A stretch of 64,000 nucleotides of DNA from Planotetraspora phitsanulokensis (lineage in GTDB: Bacteria; Actinomycetota; Actinomycetes; Streptosporangiales; Streptosporangiaceae): NCBI RefSeq assembly GCF_016863295.1, contig NZ_BOOP01000044.1, forward strand, positions 29,545 to 93,544, read 5' to 3'. The notes below the pieces were generated by a model, which ran no database searches, had not been told where the DNA came from, and saw only the letters and a program-made list of their open reading frames with translations. A program made the translations under genes and the position numbers. Shown piece after piece: positions 26,631 through 36,882 of the stretch (position 1 is its first letter; each line of letters starts with the position of its first letter).

Positions 26631-27956
26631 GTGGATAGCCTGTTCGATTCGGCGGCCGAAGAGGCCCACAAGAGCCACGAGCCGCTGGCCGTGCGCATGC
26701 GGCCGCGAGGCCTCGACGAGGTGATCGGCCAGCGGCATCTCCTCGGCTCGGGCACGCCCCTGAGGCGGCTGGTCGAGAGCGAGGCCCCGATGTCGCTGTT
26801 CCTGTGGGGGCCCCCGGGGACGGGCAAGACCACACTCGCCTACGTCGTCTCCAACGCCACCAAGCGGCGGTTCGTCGAGGTGTCCGCGGTCTCGGCGGGC
26901 GTCAAGGACGTCCGCGCCGCCATCGACCAGGCCCGTCGCGAGCTGGGCATGACCGGGCGGCAGACCGTTCTGTTCGTCGACGAGGTGCACCGGTTCAACA
27001 AGGCGCAGCAGGACGCGCTGCTGCCCGCCGTGGAGAACCGCTGGGTCACGTTCATCGGGGCGACGACGGAGAACCCCTTCTTCTCGGTGATCTCCCCGCT
27101 GCTGTCCCGGTCGCTGCTGCTGACCCTCGAGCCGCTGTCGGAAGACGACATCCGGTCCGTTCTGGAGCGCGCCGTCGCCGACCCGCGCGGCCTCGACGGC
27201 CGCGCCACCCTGCGGGCCGACGCCCTCGACCAGCTCGTACGGCTGGCAGGGGGCGACGCCCGCCGGTCGCTGACGTACCTGGAGGCCGCCGCCCTGCTCG
27301 CGGACGACGTCACCGTCGAGGTGGTGGAGAAGGCTGCCGACAAGGCGGCCGTACGCTACGACCGTCAGGGCGACCAGCACTACGACGTGATCAGTGCCTT
27401 CATCAAGAGCATGCGCGGCTCGGACGCCGACGCGGCCGTGCACTACCTGGCACGGATGGTCGAGGCGGGGGAGGACCCCCGTTTCATCGCCCGCCGCATC
27501 GTGATCTTCGCGTCCGAGGACGTGGGCATGGCCGACCCCACCTGCCTCCAGGTCGCGGTGGCCGCCGCCCAGGCCGTCGAGTTCATCGGCCTTCCCGAGG
27601 GCCGCATCAACCTGACCCAGGCGGTGATCCACTGCGCTCTGGCGCCCAAGTCCAACGCCGTCGTCAAGGCCATCGGCACCGCCTCGGACGACGTACGGCG
27701 TGGCCTGATCGGGCACGTGCCCGGCCACCTGCGCGACGCCCACTATCCGGGGGCGGCGAAGCTCGGCCACGGCAAGGGCTACAAGTATCCGCACGACTTC
27801 GAGCACGGCCTGGTCAGGCAGGAGTACGCGCCGGAGGAGCTGAGGGACCGCCGCTACTACGAGCCGACGAGCCACGGGGCCGAGGCCCGTTTCGGCGAGA
27901 GATGGACGAAGATCCGCGGTTTCCTCCGGGGCGAGAGCGACCCGACGGGCACGTGA
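26631..27956 (+). CDS. rarA: Replication-associated recombination protein RarA (MgsA)
   Basis: A 441-aa AAA+ ATPase of the clamp-loader family acting at stalled forks. Walker A is GPPGTGKTT (about residues 62-70), Walker B is FVDEVHRFNK, and sensor 1 is GATTENPFFSV, diagnostic of RarA. The C-terminal tetramerisation domain ends with HDFEHGLVRQEYAPEEL. It precedes the DUF948-alaS group, as in Streptomyces. Confidence 0.94.
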   Translation: MDSLFDSAAEEAHKSHEPLAVRMRPRGLDEVIGQRHLLGSGTPLRRLVESEAPMSLFLWGPPGTGKTTLAYVVSNATKRRFVEVSAVSAGVKDVRAAIDQARRELGMTGRQTVLFVDEVHRFNKAQQDALLPAVENRWVTFIGATTENPFFSVISPLLSRSLLLTLEPLSEDDIRSVLERAVADPRGLDGRATLRADALDQLVRLAGGDARRSLTYLEAAALLADDVTVEVVEKAADKAAVRYDRQGDQHYDVISAFIKSMRGSDADAAVHYLARMVEAGEDPRFIARRIVIFASEDVGMADPTCLQVAVAAAQAVEFIGLPEGRINLTQAVIHCALAPKSNAVVKAIGTASDDVRRGLIGHVPGHLRDAHYPGAAKLGHGKGYKYPHDFEHGLVRQEYAPEELRDRRYYEPTSHGAEARFGERWTKIRGFLRGESDPTGT

Positions 27957-28050
27957 GCATCGCCGGGCAGGCGTGTAGTGCGCGTCGGCGCGCAGGGCGT
28001 TCGCGATAGGGTCTTGCCATTCCAGCTCCGGTGATCTAGGGAGATCGGCA

Positions 28051-28506
28051 ATGCTTACCGCGGGAGAGCTCGCGGGCCTTATCGTCGCCACCTTCTGGGC
28101 GATTCTGGTCTGCTTCATGGCCGTCGTGCTGGTCAAGCTGGCCAGACTGCTGGTCGAGACGACCAAGATGGTGTCGGAGCTGAGCGATCGTGTGGTGCCG
28201 CTCCTGGAGGACGTGAGCCGTACGGTCGCCGAGACCAACCGCCAGCTCATCGCCGTCGAGGCCATCACCGACAACGTCAAGGACGTCAGCGGCAACATGG
28301 TGAAGATCACCGGGGTCGCGTCCACGCTGTTCGCCGGGCCTGTGATCAAGATCTCCGCCCTGAGCCACGGCGTCCGCGCCGCGCTGGCCAGACGCGGCGG
28401 CCGGGTGACCGGCGAGCGCGTTCCGAGCCCGCGCCCGGCCCTCGACGCCCAGGCGTCGCGGGGTGAGCCCGGGTCGCGCGGCCTGTCCGGGAGGCGGGGC
28501 GGATGA
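28051..28506 (+). CDS. DUF948 family membrane protein
   Basis: A 151-aa protein with one N-terminal helix (about residues 6-28) and a following amphipathic helical region (VSELSDRVVPLLEDVSRTVAETN) typical of DUF948, then a basic, Pro/Gly-rich tail. The function is unknown. A TAGGGT box at 28007-28012 may be its -10. It overlaps the next gene by ATGA. Confidence 0.78.
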   Translation: MLTAGELAGLIVATFWAILVCFMAVVLVKLARLLVETTKMVSELSDRVVPLLEDVSRTVAETNRQLIAVEAITDNVKDVSGNMVKITGVASTLFAGPVIKISALSHGVRAALARRGGRVTGERVPSPRPALDAQASRGEPGSRGLSGRRGG

Positions 28507-28763
28507 TCCGGAGGCTCTTCTACATGGCCCTGGGCGCGTATCTCGCGGTCTGGACTATGCGTAAGCTTCAGGCATTGCGGCCCGACCATGTGGCCAGGCG
28601 TACGGCCGGCCGGTTGGCGGGCTACGCCGGGCAGGGCGGCGAGTTCGCCGGCGACGTATTCCGCCTGGCGGCGAGCAGGGAAACCGAGTTGCGGGCCGCA
28701 TTCGGGCTCGACACTGTTGAGACAAGACCCACCAGATACGACGACGTAAAGGATGGCCGCTGA
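28503..28763 (+). CDS. Small conserved actinobacterial protein upstream of alaS (DUF6167-like)
   Basis: An 86-aa protein starting [21 protein letters not shown], with one hydrophobic segment and a helical, Arg-rich remainder. Small proteins of this form lie between the DUF948 gene and alaS in Streptomyces; the DUF6167 name is from memory and not certain. Function unknown. Its stop lies 2 nt before the alaS start chosen here. Confidence 0.7.
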   Translation: MIRRLFYMALGAYLAVWTMRKLQALRPDHVARRTAGRLAGYAGQGGEFAGDVFRLAASRETELRAAFGLDTVETRPTRYDDVKDGR

Positions 28764-28764
28764 A

Positions 28765-31437
28765 ATGGAGTCGGCAGAGATCGTACGCCGCTTCCTGCGC
28801 TTCTTCGAGGAGCGCGGACACACCGTCGTTCCCTCGGCCAGCCTGGTCGCCGAAGATCCGACGCTGCTTCTCGTCAACGCGGGCATGGTCCCGTTCAAGC
28901 CCTACTTCCTCGGGCAGCGCAAGCCGCCGTACCCGCGGGCGACGAGCGCGCAGAAGGTCATCCGGACGAACGACATCGACGAGGTCGGCAAGACGACCCG
29001 GCACGCGAGCTTCTTCCAGATGCTGGGCAACTTCTCGTTCGGCGACTACTTCAAGGAAGACGCGATCCCGTTCGCGTGGGAGCTGCTGACCAAGCCCCAG
29101 TCCGAGGGCGGCTTCGGCTTCGCGGAAGACCGGCTGTGGGCGACCGTCTACCTCGACGACGACGAGGCGCTGGACATCTGGCACAAGAAGGCCGGCGTCC
29201 CGCTCGAGCGCATCCAGCGGCGCGGCCTCGCGGACAACTACTGGCACATGGGCGTGCCCGGCCCCGGCGGCCCGTGCACCGAGATCTACTACGACCGCGG
29301 CCCCGACTACGGCAAGGAAGGCGGCCCGGTCGCCGACGAGACCCGTTATCTCGAGGTCTGGAACAACGTCTTCATGCAGTTCCAGCTCGGCGCGGTCCGC
29401 AGCAAGGAAGACTTCGACATCATCGGCGAGCTGCCCGCCAAGAGCGTCGACACCGGCATGGGCCTGGAGCGCATGGCGGCGATCCTGCAGGGCGTCGACA
29501 ACATCTACGAGATCGACACCACCTACAAGATCCTCAGCAGGGCGGCCGACCTCACTCGCACGCGGTACGGCCGCAACCACCGCTCCGACGTCTCGCTCCG
29601 CGTCATCGCGGACCACATGCGCGCCGGCGTGATGCTGGTCGGCGACGGCGTGCTGCCGTCCAACGAGGGCCGCGGCTATGTGCTGCGCCGCATGCTCCGC
29701 CGGGCGATCCGCAACCTCCGCCTGCTCGGCGCGGGCGAGGAGCGGTACATGCACGAACTGACCGACGTGACCATCGACGTGATGGGCAAGCAGTACCCGG
29801 ACCTGAAGGCGGACGCGCCCAACATCCACACGGTCATCGACGCCGAGGAGGCGTCGTTCCTCGGCACGCTCCGCACCGGTACGGCGATCTTCGACGTCGC
29901 GGTCGAGGAGAGCAAGCGCAAGGGGTCGACCACGCTCAGCGGGGCGCAGGCGTTCCAGCTGCACGACACCTTCGGCTTCCCCATCGACCTCACGTTGGAG
30001 ATGGCGTCCGAGCAGGGTCTCCAGGTCGACGAGGGCGGCTTCCGGCGCCTCATGGCGGAGCAGCGGGCCATGGCCAAGGCGGACGCGGCGGCGAAGAAGA
30101 CCGGCAACGCCGACATCTCGGTGTTCGGCGACATCCTGGAGAAGTCCGGCAAGGTCGACTTCCTGGCGTACGACCACACGACGGCCGAGGCGACCGTCGT
30201 CGGTCTCCTCCTTGACGGCGCCAACGTGCCCGCGGTCGGCGCGGGATCCACGGTGGAGGTCGTGCTCGACCGCACGCCGTTCTACGCCGAGGGCGGCGGT
30301 CAGCTCTCCGACCAGGGCGTGATCCGCACCGATGGCGCGGAGGTCGAGATCATCGACGTCCAGACGCCGCTCGCCGGGCTCATCATCCACCGCGGGAAGG
30401 TCAGGCACGGCGAGATCCGCGTGGGAGACCACGCGCACGCGGAGATCGACATCGAGCGCCGCCGGGCGATCTCCCGCAGCCACACCGCGACGCACCTGGT
30501 CCACCGGGGCTTCCGCAACGCGCTCGGCGAGTCCGCGGCGCAGGCGGGCTCGGAGAACTCGCCCGGGCGTTTCCGCTTCGACTTCACCGCGGCGGGCGCG
30601 GTCTCGCCGACGGTGCTGCGCGACGTGGAGGACGAAGTCAACGCGGTCCTGATCAACGACCTCAGGGTCAACGCGTTCTACACCTCGCAGGAGGAGGCGC
30701 GTGCCATGGGCGCGCTCGCGCTCTTCGGCGAGAAGTACGGCAACGAGGTCCGTGTCGTCGAGGTCGGCGACTACTCGCGCGAGCTGTGCGGCGGCACCCA
30801 CGTCGCGAGCTCGGGTCAGCTCGGCCTCGTCAAGGTGCTGGGCGAGGGCTCGATCGGCGCGGGTGTGCGCCGCGTCGAGGCGCTCGTCGGCATCGACGCC
30901 TTCCGCTTCCTGGCCAGGGAGAGCGTGCTGGTCAACCAGCTGAGCGAGCAGCTCAAGGCGCCGAAGGAGGAGCTGCCCGAGCGGATCGACGGCATCGTCT
31001 CGCGCTTGCGCACCGCGGAGAAGGAGCTGGAGCGGCTCAAGTCGGCCCAGGTCCTCGCCGTCGCCGGCGACCTGGTCGCGCAGGCCCGCGACCTCGGCGG
31101 AGTGTCCGTGGTGACCCACCGCGCGCCTGATGGCACCTCTGCCGATGATCTGCGTAAGCTCGCCCTTGATGTGCGCGGCCGGTTCCCGAGCGACCGCGCT
31201 GCGGTCGTCGTCGTTGCCGGGGTGCCCTCAGACCGCCCGGTCGTCGTCGCCGTGGTGAACGAGGCGGGACGTGAGCGCGGTCTGAAGGCCGGTCGGCTCG
31301 TCGGCGTCGCCGCCAAGACGCTTGGGGGTGGCGGTGGCGGCAAGGACGATGTGGCGCAGGGCGGAGGATCGCGTCCTGAGGCGATCGGCGACGCGTTGCG
31401 CGCGGTCGAGGAGACGATCTCCTCTTCTCTCGCCTGA
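28765..31437 (+). CDS. alaS: Alanyl-tRNA synthetase
   Basis: A full-length 890-aa class II synthetase. The catalytic core ([41 protein letters not shown] split across motifs), the tRNA-recognition domain, the editing domain with HTATHLVH and CGGTHV zinc-site motifs, and the C-Ala domain with a Gly-rich tail (GGGGGKDD) are all seen. ATG at 28765 ([11 protein letters not shown]) is chosen over ATG at 28753 because AlaS proteins of relatives begin there and AAGGA is better spaced. Confidence 0.96.
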   Translation: MESAEIVRRFLRFFEERGHTVVPSASLVAEDPTLLLVNAGMVPFKPYFLGQRKPPYPRATSAQKVIRTNDIDEVGKTTRHASFFQMLGNFSFGDYFKEDAIPFAWELLTKPQSEGGFGFAEDRLWATVYLDDDEALDIWHKKAGVPLERIQRRGLADNYWHMGVPGPGGPCTEIYYDRGPDYGKEGGPVADETRYLEVWNNVFMQFQLGAVRSKEDFDIIGELPAKSVDTGMGLERMAAILQGVDNIYEIDTTYKILSRAADLTRTRYGRNHRSDVSLRVIADHMRAGVMLVGDGVLPSNEGRGYVLRRMLRRAIRNLRLLGAGEERYMHELTDVTIDVMGKQYPDLKADAPNIHTVIDAEEASFLGTLRTGTAIFDVAVEESKRKGSTTLSGAQAFQLHDTFGFPIDLTLEMASEQGLQVDEGGFRRLMAEQRAMAKADAAAKKTGNADISVFGDILEKSGKVDFLAYDHTTAEATVVGLLLDGANVPAVGAGSTVEVVLDRTPFYAEGGGQLSDQGVIRTDGAEVEIIDVQTPLAGLIIHRGKVRHGEIRVGDHAHAEIDIERRRAISRSHTATHLVHRGFRNALGESAAQAGSENSPGRFRFDFTAAGAVSPTVLRDVEDEVNAVLINDLRVNAFYTSQEEARAMGALALFGEKYGNEVRVVEVGDYSRELCGGTHVASSGQLGLVKVLGEGSIGAGVRRVEALVGIDAFRFLARESVLVNQLSEQLKAPKEELPERIDGIVSRLRTAEKELERLKSAQVLAVAGDLVAQARDLGGVSVVTHRAPDGTSADDLRKLALDVRGRFPSDRAAVVVVAGVPSDRPVVVAVVNEAGRERGLKAGRLVGVAAKTLGGGGGGKDDVAQGGGSRPEAIGDALRAVEETISSSLA

Positions 31438-31465
31438 CGGGTCCCGCGCGCGTGGAGATCTGGTC

Positions 31466-31963
31466 ATGAGACGCGGCGTCAGGCTCGGCATCGACGTCGG
31501 CTCGGTCAGGATCGGCGTGGCCCGCAGCGACCCTTCCGGGCTGCTGGCCACGCCCGTCGAGACCGTACGGCGAGGCCGCGGCGATCTCGCCAGGATCGCC
31601 GAGATCGCCGCCGAACACGAGGTGATCGAGGTCGTCGTCGGGCTGCCGACGTCGTTGTCGGGGCGAGAGAGCCATGCCGCCTCGGCGGCGCGGGCCTTCG
31701 CGACCGAACTCGCTGTGAGGCTGGCGCCCACGCCGATCCGGCTGTACGACGAACGCCTGACCACCGTGACGGCGCAGCAGGGGCTGCGGTCGAGCGGCGT
31801 GAAGGCGAAGAACCAGCGTGACGTCATCGACCAGGCGGCGGCCGTCGTGCTCCTCCAGGCCGCGCTCGACTTCGAAAGCACGACCGGCAGACCGCCGGGC
31901 CGGCCCCTCGAGCCGCCAGGCGGGCAGCCTGGCGAGGAAGCGAGTGGCGGGACCGCCAGGTGA
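31466..31963 (+). CDS. ruvX: Holliday junction resolvase-like protein RuvX (YqgF)
   Basis: A 165-aa RNase H-fold protein with the [12 protein letters not shown] active-site strand, [11 protein letters not shown] and DERLTTVTA. YqgF proteins act in 16S rRNA 5' maturation and have been proposed as junction nucleases. ATG at 31466 has GGAGA upstream; the longer frame back to 31322 overlaps alaS. The C-terminus is a Pro/Gly-rich tail. It overlaps the next gene by GTGA. Confidence 0.9.
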   Translation: MRRGVRLGIDVGSVRIGVARSDPSGLLATPVETVRRGRGDLARIAEIAAEHEVIEVVVGLPTSLSGRESHAASAARAFATELAVRLAPTPIRLYDERLTTVTAQQGLRSSGVKAKNQRDVIDQAAAVVLLQAALDFESTTGRPPGRPLEPPGGQPGEEASGGTAR

Positions 31964-32994
31964 GGCGGGCGACGGGCGTCGTCATCGGTGGCGCCGCCCT
32001 GGTCGCGGCCGCCATCGCGTTCGGGGTCAGCTCCATCGTGCGGACGGCGCCCGGCTCCGAGGACTTCGAGGGCGCCGGGGCCGGGTCGGTCACCGTGGAG
32101 ATCACCCCCGGGGCGAGTGCGGGCGAGATCGCCGAGACGCTCAAGCACGCGGGGGTGGTCGCCAGCGCCCAGTCGTTCGTCGACGAGGTGGTGCGGCGCT
32201 CGAAGGAGTCGAGCCTCCACCCCGGCCAGTACCGGCTGAAGCGGCGCATGGCGGCCTCCGCGGCCCTCGATCTGCTGCTCACGCCCGCGTCCCGGGTGAT
32301 CCGGAAGGTCACCGTGCCGGAGGGCATGCGTCTGGCCGACGTGCTCGCCACGCTCGCGAAGGGGTCCGGGCTCCCGCTGGCGGACTTCACCAAGGCGGTC
32401 GCGGAACCCGGCAAGCTGGGTCTTCCGGCGTACGCCAAGGGGCAGGTCGAGGGGTTCCTGTTCCCGGCCACCTACGAGGTCGAGCCGACGGCCACGGCGG
32501 GAGACCTGCTGCGCGACATGATCGAGCGATTCCGCGCGGCTTCGCGGCACGTCGACCTCGAACGGCTCGCGGCCGAGCGGAAGCTGACCCCGCTGGAGGC
32601 CGTCACGATGGCGAGCATCGTCCAGGCCGAGGGCGGCCAGGACGCGGACTATCCGAAGATCGCTAGGGTGATGTTCAACCGGCTCGTCCGCGGTGGCAAG
32701 CTCGAGATGGACAGCACGGTCAACTACGCCCTGCGCAGGCACACGCTCAAGGTGTCGGAGCAGGACACCAAGATCGCCTCGCCGTACAACACGTACGCGC
32801 ACGAGGGCCTGCCGCCGGGGCCGATCGGCAACCCGGGGGAGAAGGCCCTGCGGGCGGTGCTTCATCCCGCTTCGGGCGATTGGTACTGGTTTGTGACCAC
32901 CGATCCAGGCCGTAGAATCACCAAATTCACTGACAAAGAGGCGGAGTTCCTGAAATATCGGGAGGAGCTGAACAAGAACCTGGGGACGAACTAG
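31960..32994 (+). CDS. mltG: Endolytic murein transglycosylase MltG, first copy
   Basis: A 344-aa YceG/MltG family protein. One N-terminal membrane helix (about residues 5-24), a LysM-like region and the catalytic domain with Glu in ASIVQAEGG, then [39 protein letters not shown] and WYWFVTT. MltG cleaves nascent glycan strands and sets their length. It differs from the second copy in lacking the long basic N-terminal tail. It directly follows ruvX by a 4-nt overlap. Confidence 0.9.
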   Translation: MRRATGVVIGGAALVAAAIAFGVSSIVRTAPGSEDFEGAGAGSVTVEITPGASAGEIAETLKHAGVVASAQSFVDEVVRRSKESSLHPGQYRLKRRMAASAALDLLLTPASRVIRKVTVPEGMRLADVLATLAKGSGLPLADFTKAVAEPGKLGLPAYAKGQVEGFLFPATYEVEPTATAGDLLRDMIERFRAASRHVDLERLAAERKLTPLEAVTMASIVQAEGGQDADYPKIARVMFNRLVRGGKLEMDSTVNYALRRHTLKVSEQDTKIASPYNTYAHEGLPPGPIGNPGEKALRAVLHPASGDWYWFVTTDPGRRITKFTDKEAEFLKYREELNKNLGTN

Positions 32995-33169
32995 CCGTTG
33001 AGGTCGGTCGTCCTGCTGAGGTTTCACATATCGGGTGTCCCCACCCCGTGTAACGTCGGTGAGGACACGGGACGAGCGACCACCCACCCCCACCTGCCGG
33101 AACCCCCCTCGGTTTGGCACACTCGCTTGACGCGGAGCCGGTCGTACCGAGAGATTGGCCAGCGCAACT

Positions 33170-34321
33170 ATGAACGATCTGGGCATGGACTTCCTGCTAG
33201 GCGACGAGGACGAGGAGCGTCCTGGACGTCGGCCTCGAGGCAGCCGCAGCCAGCAGCGCCGCAGTCGCAAGCGGAGGAAGCGGCAGCGCCGCAAGGGCGC
33301 CGCCGCCAGTGTGTTCGCCGTCCTGGTGATCCTCCTGATCCTCGCCGGAGTGGGGTATTTCGGGTACACCTGGGTCCGCGACGTGGTCACGGTGAAGGAT
33401 TTCTCCGGCCCCGGCACGGGGGAGGTCGTCGTTCAGATCGAGGAGGGGGCCACCGCCTCCGACGTGGCCGTCGACCTGGAGAAGCAGGGTGTCGTGGCCA
33501 GCGCCCGGGCGTTCGTCAACGCGATCGGAGAGGCCGGCAAGGGCGCGTCGCTGCAGCCCGGCCAGTACAAGCTGCGCAAGGGCATGTCCGCGGCCGCCGC
33601 CGTAGAACTGCTCGATCCGAAGAACCGCATCCGCGACGACCTGACCTTCCAGGAGGGGCTGCGGCTCAGCAAGATCTACGAGCAGCTCGCCAAGGCGACG
33701 GGTAAGTCCGTCAACGAGTTCAAGAAGGCGGCCAAGGGCGACATCGGCCTGCCCAAGTACGCCAACAAGCAGCTCGAGGGCTTCGCGTTCCCGGCCACCT
33801 ACGAGATCAACGACAAGATGAGCGCGTCGGAGATCCTCACCGCGATGGTCGACAGGTTCACCCAGACCGCCAACAAGGTCGACCTCGAGAAGCAGGCCGA
33901 GGCGATCGGTTACAGCCCCCGCGACGTCATGATCGTCGCGAGCATCGTGCAGGCCGAGTCGGGCAGCCAGGACGACATGCCGAAGGTGGCCCGGGTCATC
34001 TACAACCGGCTCCAGCGCAACCCGCCGATGTTGCTCCAGATGGACAGCACCACCATGTACGGCCTGAACAAGTACGACATCGCCGCGACGGAGGCCGAAA
34101 CCAAGAGCACGTCCCGGTACAACACCTACCAGCACCAGGGACTGCCGCCCGGTCCGATCTCCAACCCCGGTGACCACGCGATCGAGGCCGCACTGCACCC
34201 GGCCGACGGCGACTGGTTGTGGTTCGTGACCACCGACCCGAAGAAGGGCATCACCAAGTTCACGGACAAGGAGTCGGAGTTCTGGCAGCTCCGCGACGAG
34301 TTCAACAGGAACTACGGATGA
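33170..34321 (+). CDS. mltG: Endolytic murein transglycosylase MltG, second copy
   Basis: A 383-aa paralogue of the preceding gene with the same catalytic motifs (ASIVQAESG, RVIYNRL, LQMDSTTMYGL, YNTYQHQGLPPGPISNPG, WLWFVTT). It has an additional cytoplasmic tail that is strikingly basic (RRSRKRRKRQRRKG, about residues 31-44) before the membrane helix. This tail-bearing form is the usual actinobacterial MltG layout, so the shorter upstream gene is likely the extra copy. The ribosome binding site is weak; a 175-nt gap separates the two. It overlaps aroE by ATGA. Confidence 0.92.
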   Translation: MNDLGMDFLLGDEDEERPGRRPRGSRSQQRRSRKRRKRQRRKGAAASVFAVLVILLILAGVGYFGYTWVRDVVTVKDFSGPGTGEVVVQIEEGATASDVAVDLEKQGVVASARAFVNAIGEAGKGASLQPGQYKLRKGMSAAAAVELLDPKNRIRDDLTFQEGLRLSKIYEQLAKATGKSVNEFKKAAKGDIGLPKYANKQLEGFAFPATYEINDKMSASEILTAMVDRFTQTANKVDLEKQAEAIGYSPRDVMIVASIVQAESGSQDDMPKVARVIYNRLQRNPPMLLQMDSTTMYGLNKYDIAATEAETKSTSRYNTYQHQGLPPGPISNPGDHAIEAALHPADGDWLWFVTTDPKKGITKFTDKESEFWQLRDEFNRNYG

Positions 34322-35160
34322 CGACGGGGCACCGGGCCGCGGTCCTCGGCTCTCCGATCGGGCACTCGTTGTCCCCGATCCTGCACCGGACGGCGTACGC
34401 CGCGATGGGGCTGCGGGACTGGAGATACGACGCGTTCGAGTGCACCGAGGACGGGCTGCCCGCGCTGGTGGAGACGATGGGCTCGGAATGGGCCGGCCTG
34501 TCGCTGACGATGCCGCTGAAGCGCGCCGTACTGCCGCTCCTGGAGACGGTCTCGGAACTGGCGGTGCGGGTGGGAGCCGCGAACACCGTGATCTTCAGGG
34601 ACGGCGCGCGCCACGGCGAGAACACCGATGTCTACGGGATCGTGCAGGCGCTGGCGGAGACGGGGGTGTCGGCCCCCTCGGCCATCACGATCCTCGGGGG
34701 CGGAGCGACGGCCGCCTCCGCCGTCGCGGCGGTCCGGGAGCTGGGCCTCGCCCGGGCGACCCTCGTGGTCAGGGACGCCGGCCGCGCGGCCGAGACCCTG
34801 GAGGTCGCCGAGCGCCTCGACGTCGCTCTGGCCGTACGGACCTTCGCCACGTTCGACAGGGCGGCCGTGGACGCGGACCTGATCATCTCCACACTGCCCT
34901 CCGGCGCCGCGGACGGCCTCGCCGACGAGATCGCGACGGGCCTGCCCGAGAAGGGCGCCCTGCTCGACGTGGTCTACTCGCCCTGGCCCACCGCGCTGGC
35001 GAGAGCCGTACAGGGGCGTGGTGGGACGGTGGTGAGCGGCTTTTCGATGTTGCTGCACCAGGCGGCCAGGCAGGTCGAGCTCATGACCGGGTACGGGGAC
35101 GTCCCCGTCGAGGCCATGCGGGCCGCCGGAGAGGCGGAGATCGCCCGGCGCGCGGCCTGA
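34318..35160 (+). CDS. aroE: Shikimate dehydrogenase
   Basis: A 280-aa enzyme reducing 3-dehydroshikimate. The substrate site is intact: SPIGHSLSP, Lys68 in SLTMPLK (in place of the common NVTxPxK), GAANT, and Asp104 in ENTDVYG. The NADP loop is GGGATAASA. It overlaps mltG by ATGA, so is the last gene of the alaS-ruvX-mltG-mltG-aroE run. Confidence 0.93.
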   Translation: MTTGHRAAVLGSPIGHSLSPILHRTAYAAMGLRDWRYDAFECTEDGLPALVETMGSEWAGLSLTMPLKRAVLPLLETVSELAVRVGAANTVIFRDGARHGENTDVYGIVQALAETGVSAPSAITILGGGATAASAVAAVRELGLARATLVVRDAGRAAETLEVAERLDVALAVRTFATFDRAAVDADLIISTLPSGAADGLADEIATGLPEKGALLDVVYSPWPTALARAVQGRGGTVVSGFSMLLHQAARQVELMTGYGDVPVEAMRAAGEAEIARRAA

Positions 35161-35185
35161 TCCGGGACGGCCCTGCGGTCAGGCC
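35154..35185 (+). terminator. Possible terminator overlapping the end of aroE
   Basis: GGCCTGA (35154-35160, including the stop codon) pairs with TCAGGCC (35179-35185) around an 18-nt loop. No T tract. Confidence 0.4.
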
Positions 35186-35204
35186 CGTATCACCGGGGGA
35201 ATAG

Positions 35205-35234
35205 TTCGGCGATCGCGCGTGCTTGTGGTAACGT
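35205..35234 (+). promoter_or_regulatory. Probable promoter of infC-rpmI-rplT
   Basis: TTCGGC (35205-35210), 18 bp, TAACGT (35229-35234). It predicts a leader of about 195 nt before the infC start. Confidence 0.4.
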
Positions 35235-35239
35235 AAGCC

Positions 35240-35435
35240 ATCGATCGGTCCGGCATGCCAGCTGGACGCGCAAGCGGAGGTCCTCCTCCCACCTGATCCG
35301 CCGAAAGGCAGACGGGTCAAGGATCACACCGGAGTTTTCGGCAGGAGAGCTCAGTGACCCCGCATGCGTGACGTGCGGGGTTTTTGCTTTTTCCCTGCAC
35401 GGTCGAGCACCAAGCGGAAGCCTTTTGGAGGTCCC
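35240..35435 (+). promoter_or_regulatory. infC leader with attenuator-like structure
   Basis: The leader contains a self-complementary GGAGGTCCTCC near 35279, further short stems (CCGGAGTTTTCGG), and then a complete intrinsic terminator at 35357-35392, still 44 nt before the infC start codon. A terminator ahead of its own operon is the mark of transcription attenuation, as in the L20-controlled infC-rpmI-rplT leader of Bacillus. The alternative antiterminator pairing is not resolved here. Confidence 0.6.
35357..35392 (+). terminator. Intrinsic terminator within the infC leader
   Basis: An 8-bp stem ACCCCGCA (35357-35364) and TGCGGGGT (35374-35381), then TTTTTGCTTTTT. The T-rich tail is unusually strong for this GC-rich genome. 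Confidence 0.75.
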
Positions 35436-36065
35436 ATCAGCACCGAGCCCCGCATCAACGATCGTATTCGTGTGCCGGAGGTCCGCCTCGTCGGCCCGAA
35501 CGGCGAGCAGGTCGGCATCGTCTCAATCGGGGATGCGCTGAAGCTGGCCCAGGAAAGCGATCTCGACCTCGTCGAGGTCGCCGCGACGGCCCGCCCGCCT
35601 GTCTGCAAGCTCATGGACTACGGCAAGTTCAAGTACGAGTCGGCCATGAAGGCGCGCGAGGCCCGCCGCAACCAGGCACACACGATCATCAAGGAGATCA
35701 AGCTCCGGCCGAAGATCGATCCGCACGACTACGAGACCAAGAAGGGTCACGTCGTGCGCTTCCTCAAGGCGGGGGACAAGGTCAAGGTCACGATCATGTT
35801 CCGGGGTCGCGAGCAGTCCCGGCCTGAGCTGGGTTTCCGGCTGCTGCAGCGGCTCGCTGAGGACGTCACGGAGCTCGGGTTCGTCGAGTCGCAGCCCAAG
35901 CAGGACGGCCGCAACATGATCATGGTGATCGGGCCCCACAAGAAGAAGGCCGAGGCCAAGGCCGAGCGCGCCGCGGCACGCGCACAGCGCGGAGCGGACG
36001 CCCCGGTGGATTCGGCTGACGAGGCGGCCGCGTCCGTTGACGAGGCGGCCGCGTCCGTCGAGTGA
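35436..36065 (+). CDS. infC: Translation initiation factor IF-3 (AUC start codon)
   Basis: A 209-aa IF-3 that prevents subunit joining and checks the start codon. The N domain starts [20 protein letters not shown] and the C domain has the [12 protein letters not shown] end; the tail repeats DEAAASV. The start is ATC at 35436, with GGAGG placed 5 nt upstream; there is no ATG, GTG or TTG at the right position. Rare AUU/AUC starts are a hallmark of infC and underlie autoregulation, since IF-3 rejects such codons. Confidence 0.95.
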   Translation: MSTEPRINDRIRVPEVRLVGPNGEQVGIVSIGDALKLAQESDLDLVEVAATARPPVCKLMDYGKFKYESAMKAREARRNQAHTIIKEIKLRPKIDPHDYETKKGHVVRFLKAGDKVKVTIMFRGREQSRPELGFRLLQRLAEDVTELGFVESQPKQDGRNMIMVIGPHKKKAEAKAERAAARAQRGADAPVDSADEAAASVDEAAASVE

Positions 36066-36180
36066 CCCCGCGCGAGCGGAGTGATCACGCCGGACCGGAT
36101 GGCCGTCACGCGGGTGGAGCGATCTCACACAGGCGGAGTGACGAGCTCCTTCTGAGCCATCAGACGGAGCACGGGAATCC

Positions 36181-36244
36181 GAGACCGAGGCGGTCTCGAG
36201 TAGTGAGCATGCCGTCGGCCGGGGCACCAGCCCCGGGCCGGCGG
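36181..36244 (+). promoter_or_regulatory. Two hairpins in the infC-rpmI spacer
   Basis: GAGACC (36181-36186)/GGTCTC (36192-36197) and a larger stem 36212-36225/36230-36244 with an ACCA loop and one bulge. They lie just before rpmI, where ribosomal protein L20 binds in the E. coli operon. A similar role here is inference. Confidence 0.45.
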
Positions 36245-36272
36245 TACGGACAACGAGGGAGAGACGGCTGAC

Positions 36273-36467
36273 ATGCCGAAGATGAAGACGCACAGCGGTG
36301 CGAAGAAGCGGTTCCGGCTCACCGGTTCCGGCAAGATCGTTCGCCGCCGTGCCAACCGGCAGCACCTGTTCGAGTACAAGCCGTCCACTCGTACGCGCCG
36401 TCTCGAGGGTGTCGTCGTCATGTCTGACGCCGACACGAAGAAGATCAAGAAGTTGCTCGCCAAGTAA
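36273..36467 (+). CDS. rpmI: 50S ribosomal protein L35
   Basis: A 64-aa basic protein with the typical [20 protein letters not shown] start and [11 protein letters not shown] end. GGGAGAGACG lies upstream. It is followed by rplT after 21 nt. Confidence 0.97.
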   Translation: MPKMKTHSGAKKRFRLTGSGKIVRRRANRQHLFEYKPSTRTRRLEGVVVMSDADTKKIKKLLAK

Positions 36468-36488
36468 CGACCCCGGGGAGATAGTCAA

Positions 36489-36869
36489 ATGGCACGCGTG
36501 AAGCGGGCGCTCAACGCCAAGAAGAAGCGCAGGGTCGTCCTCGAGCGGGCGAGTGGTTACCGGGGGCAGCGGTCGCGGCTGTACCGCAAGGCCAAGGAGC
36601 AGATGCTCCACTCGATGACCTATGCGTACCGGGACCGCAAGGACAAGAAGGGCACCTTCCGCCGCCTGTGGATCCAGCGCATCAACGCCGCGGTCCGGGC
36701 GAACGGCATGACCTACAACCGGTTCATCCAGGGCCTGCGGCTCGCGGGCATCGAGGTGGACCGCAAGATCCTCGCCGATCTCGCGGTCCACGACGCCCCG
36801 ACCTTCGCCACGCTGGTCGAGTCCGCCAAGAAGGCGCTGCCGGCCGACGTGAACGCGCCGGTCGCGTAG
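36489..36869 (+). CDS. rplT: 50S ribosomal protein L20
   Basis: A 126-aa early-assembly protein of the large subunit, starting [20 protein letters not shown], with [10 protein letters not shown] and the [12 protein letters not shown]-terminal globular domain. In other bacteria L20 represses its own operon. Confidence 0.97.
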   Translation: MARVKRALNAKKKRRVVLERASGYRGQRSRLYRKAKEQMLHSMTYAYRDRKDKKGTFRRLWIQRINAAVRANGMTYNRFIQGLRLAGIEVDRKILADLAVHDAPTFATLVESAKKALPADVNAPVA

Positions 36870-36882
36870 TAGCACAGCTTCA

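Noticed and set aside
36066..36180. A 53-bp-family repeat at GTGATCACGCCGG near 36080
   Set aside because: Only the TGATCAC core matches; the TTCG and CTGACCTG blocks and any neighbour at 53 bp are missing.
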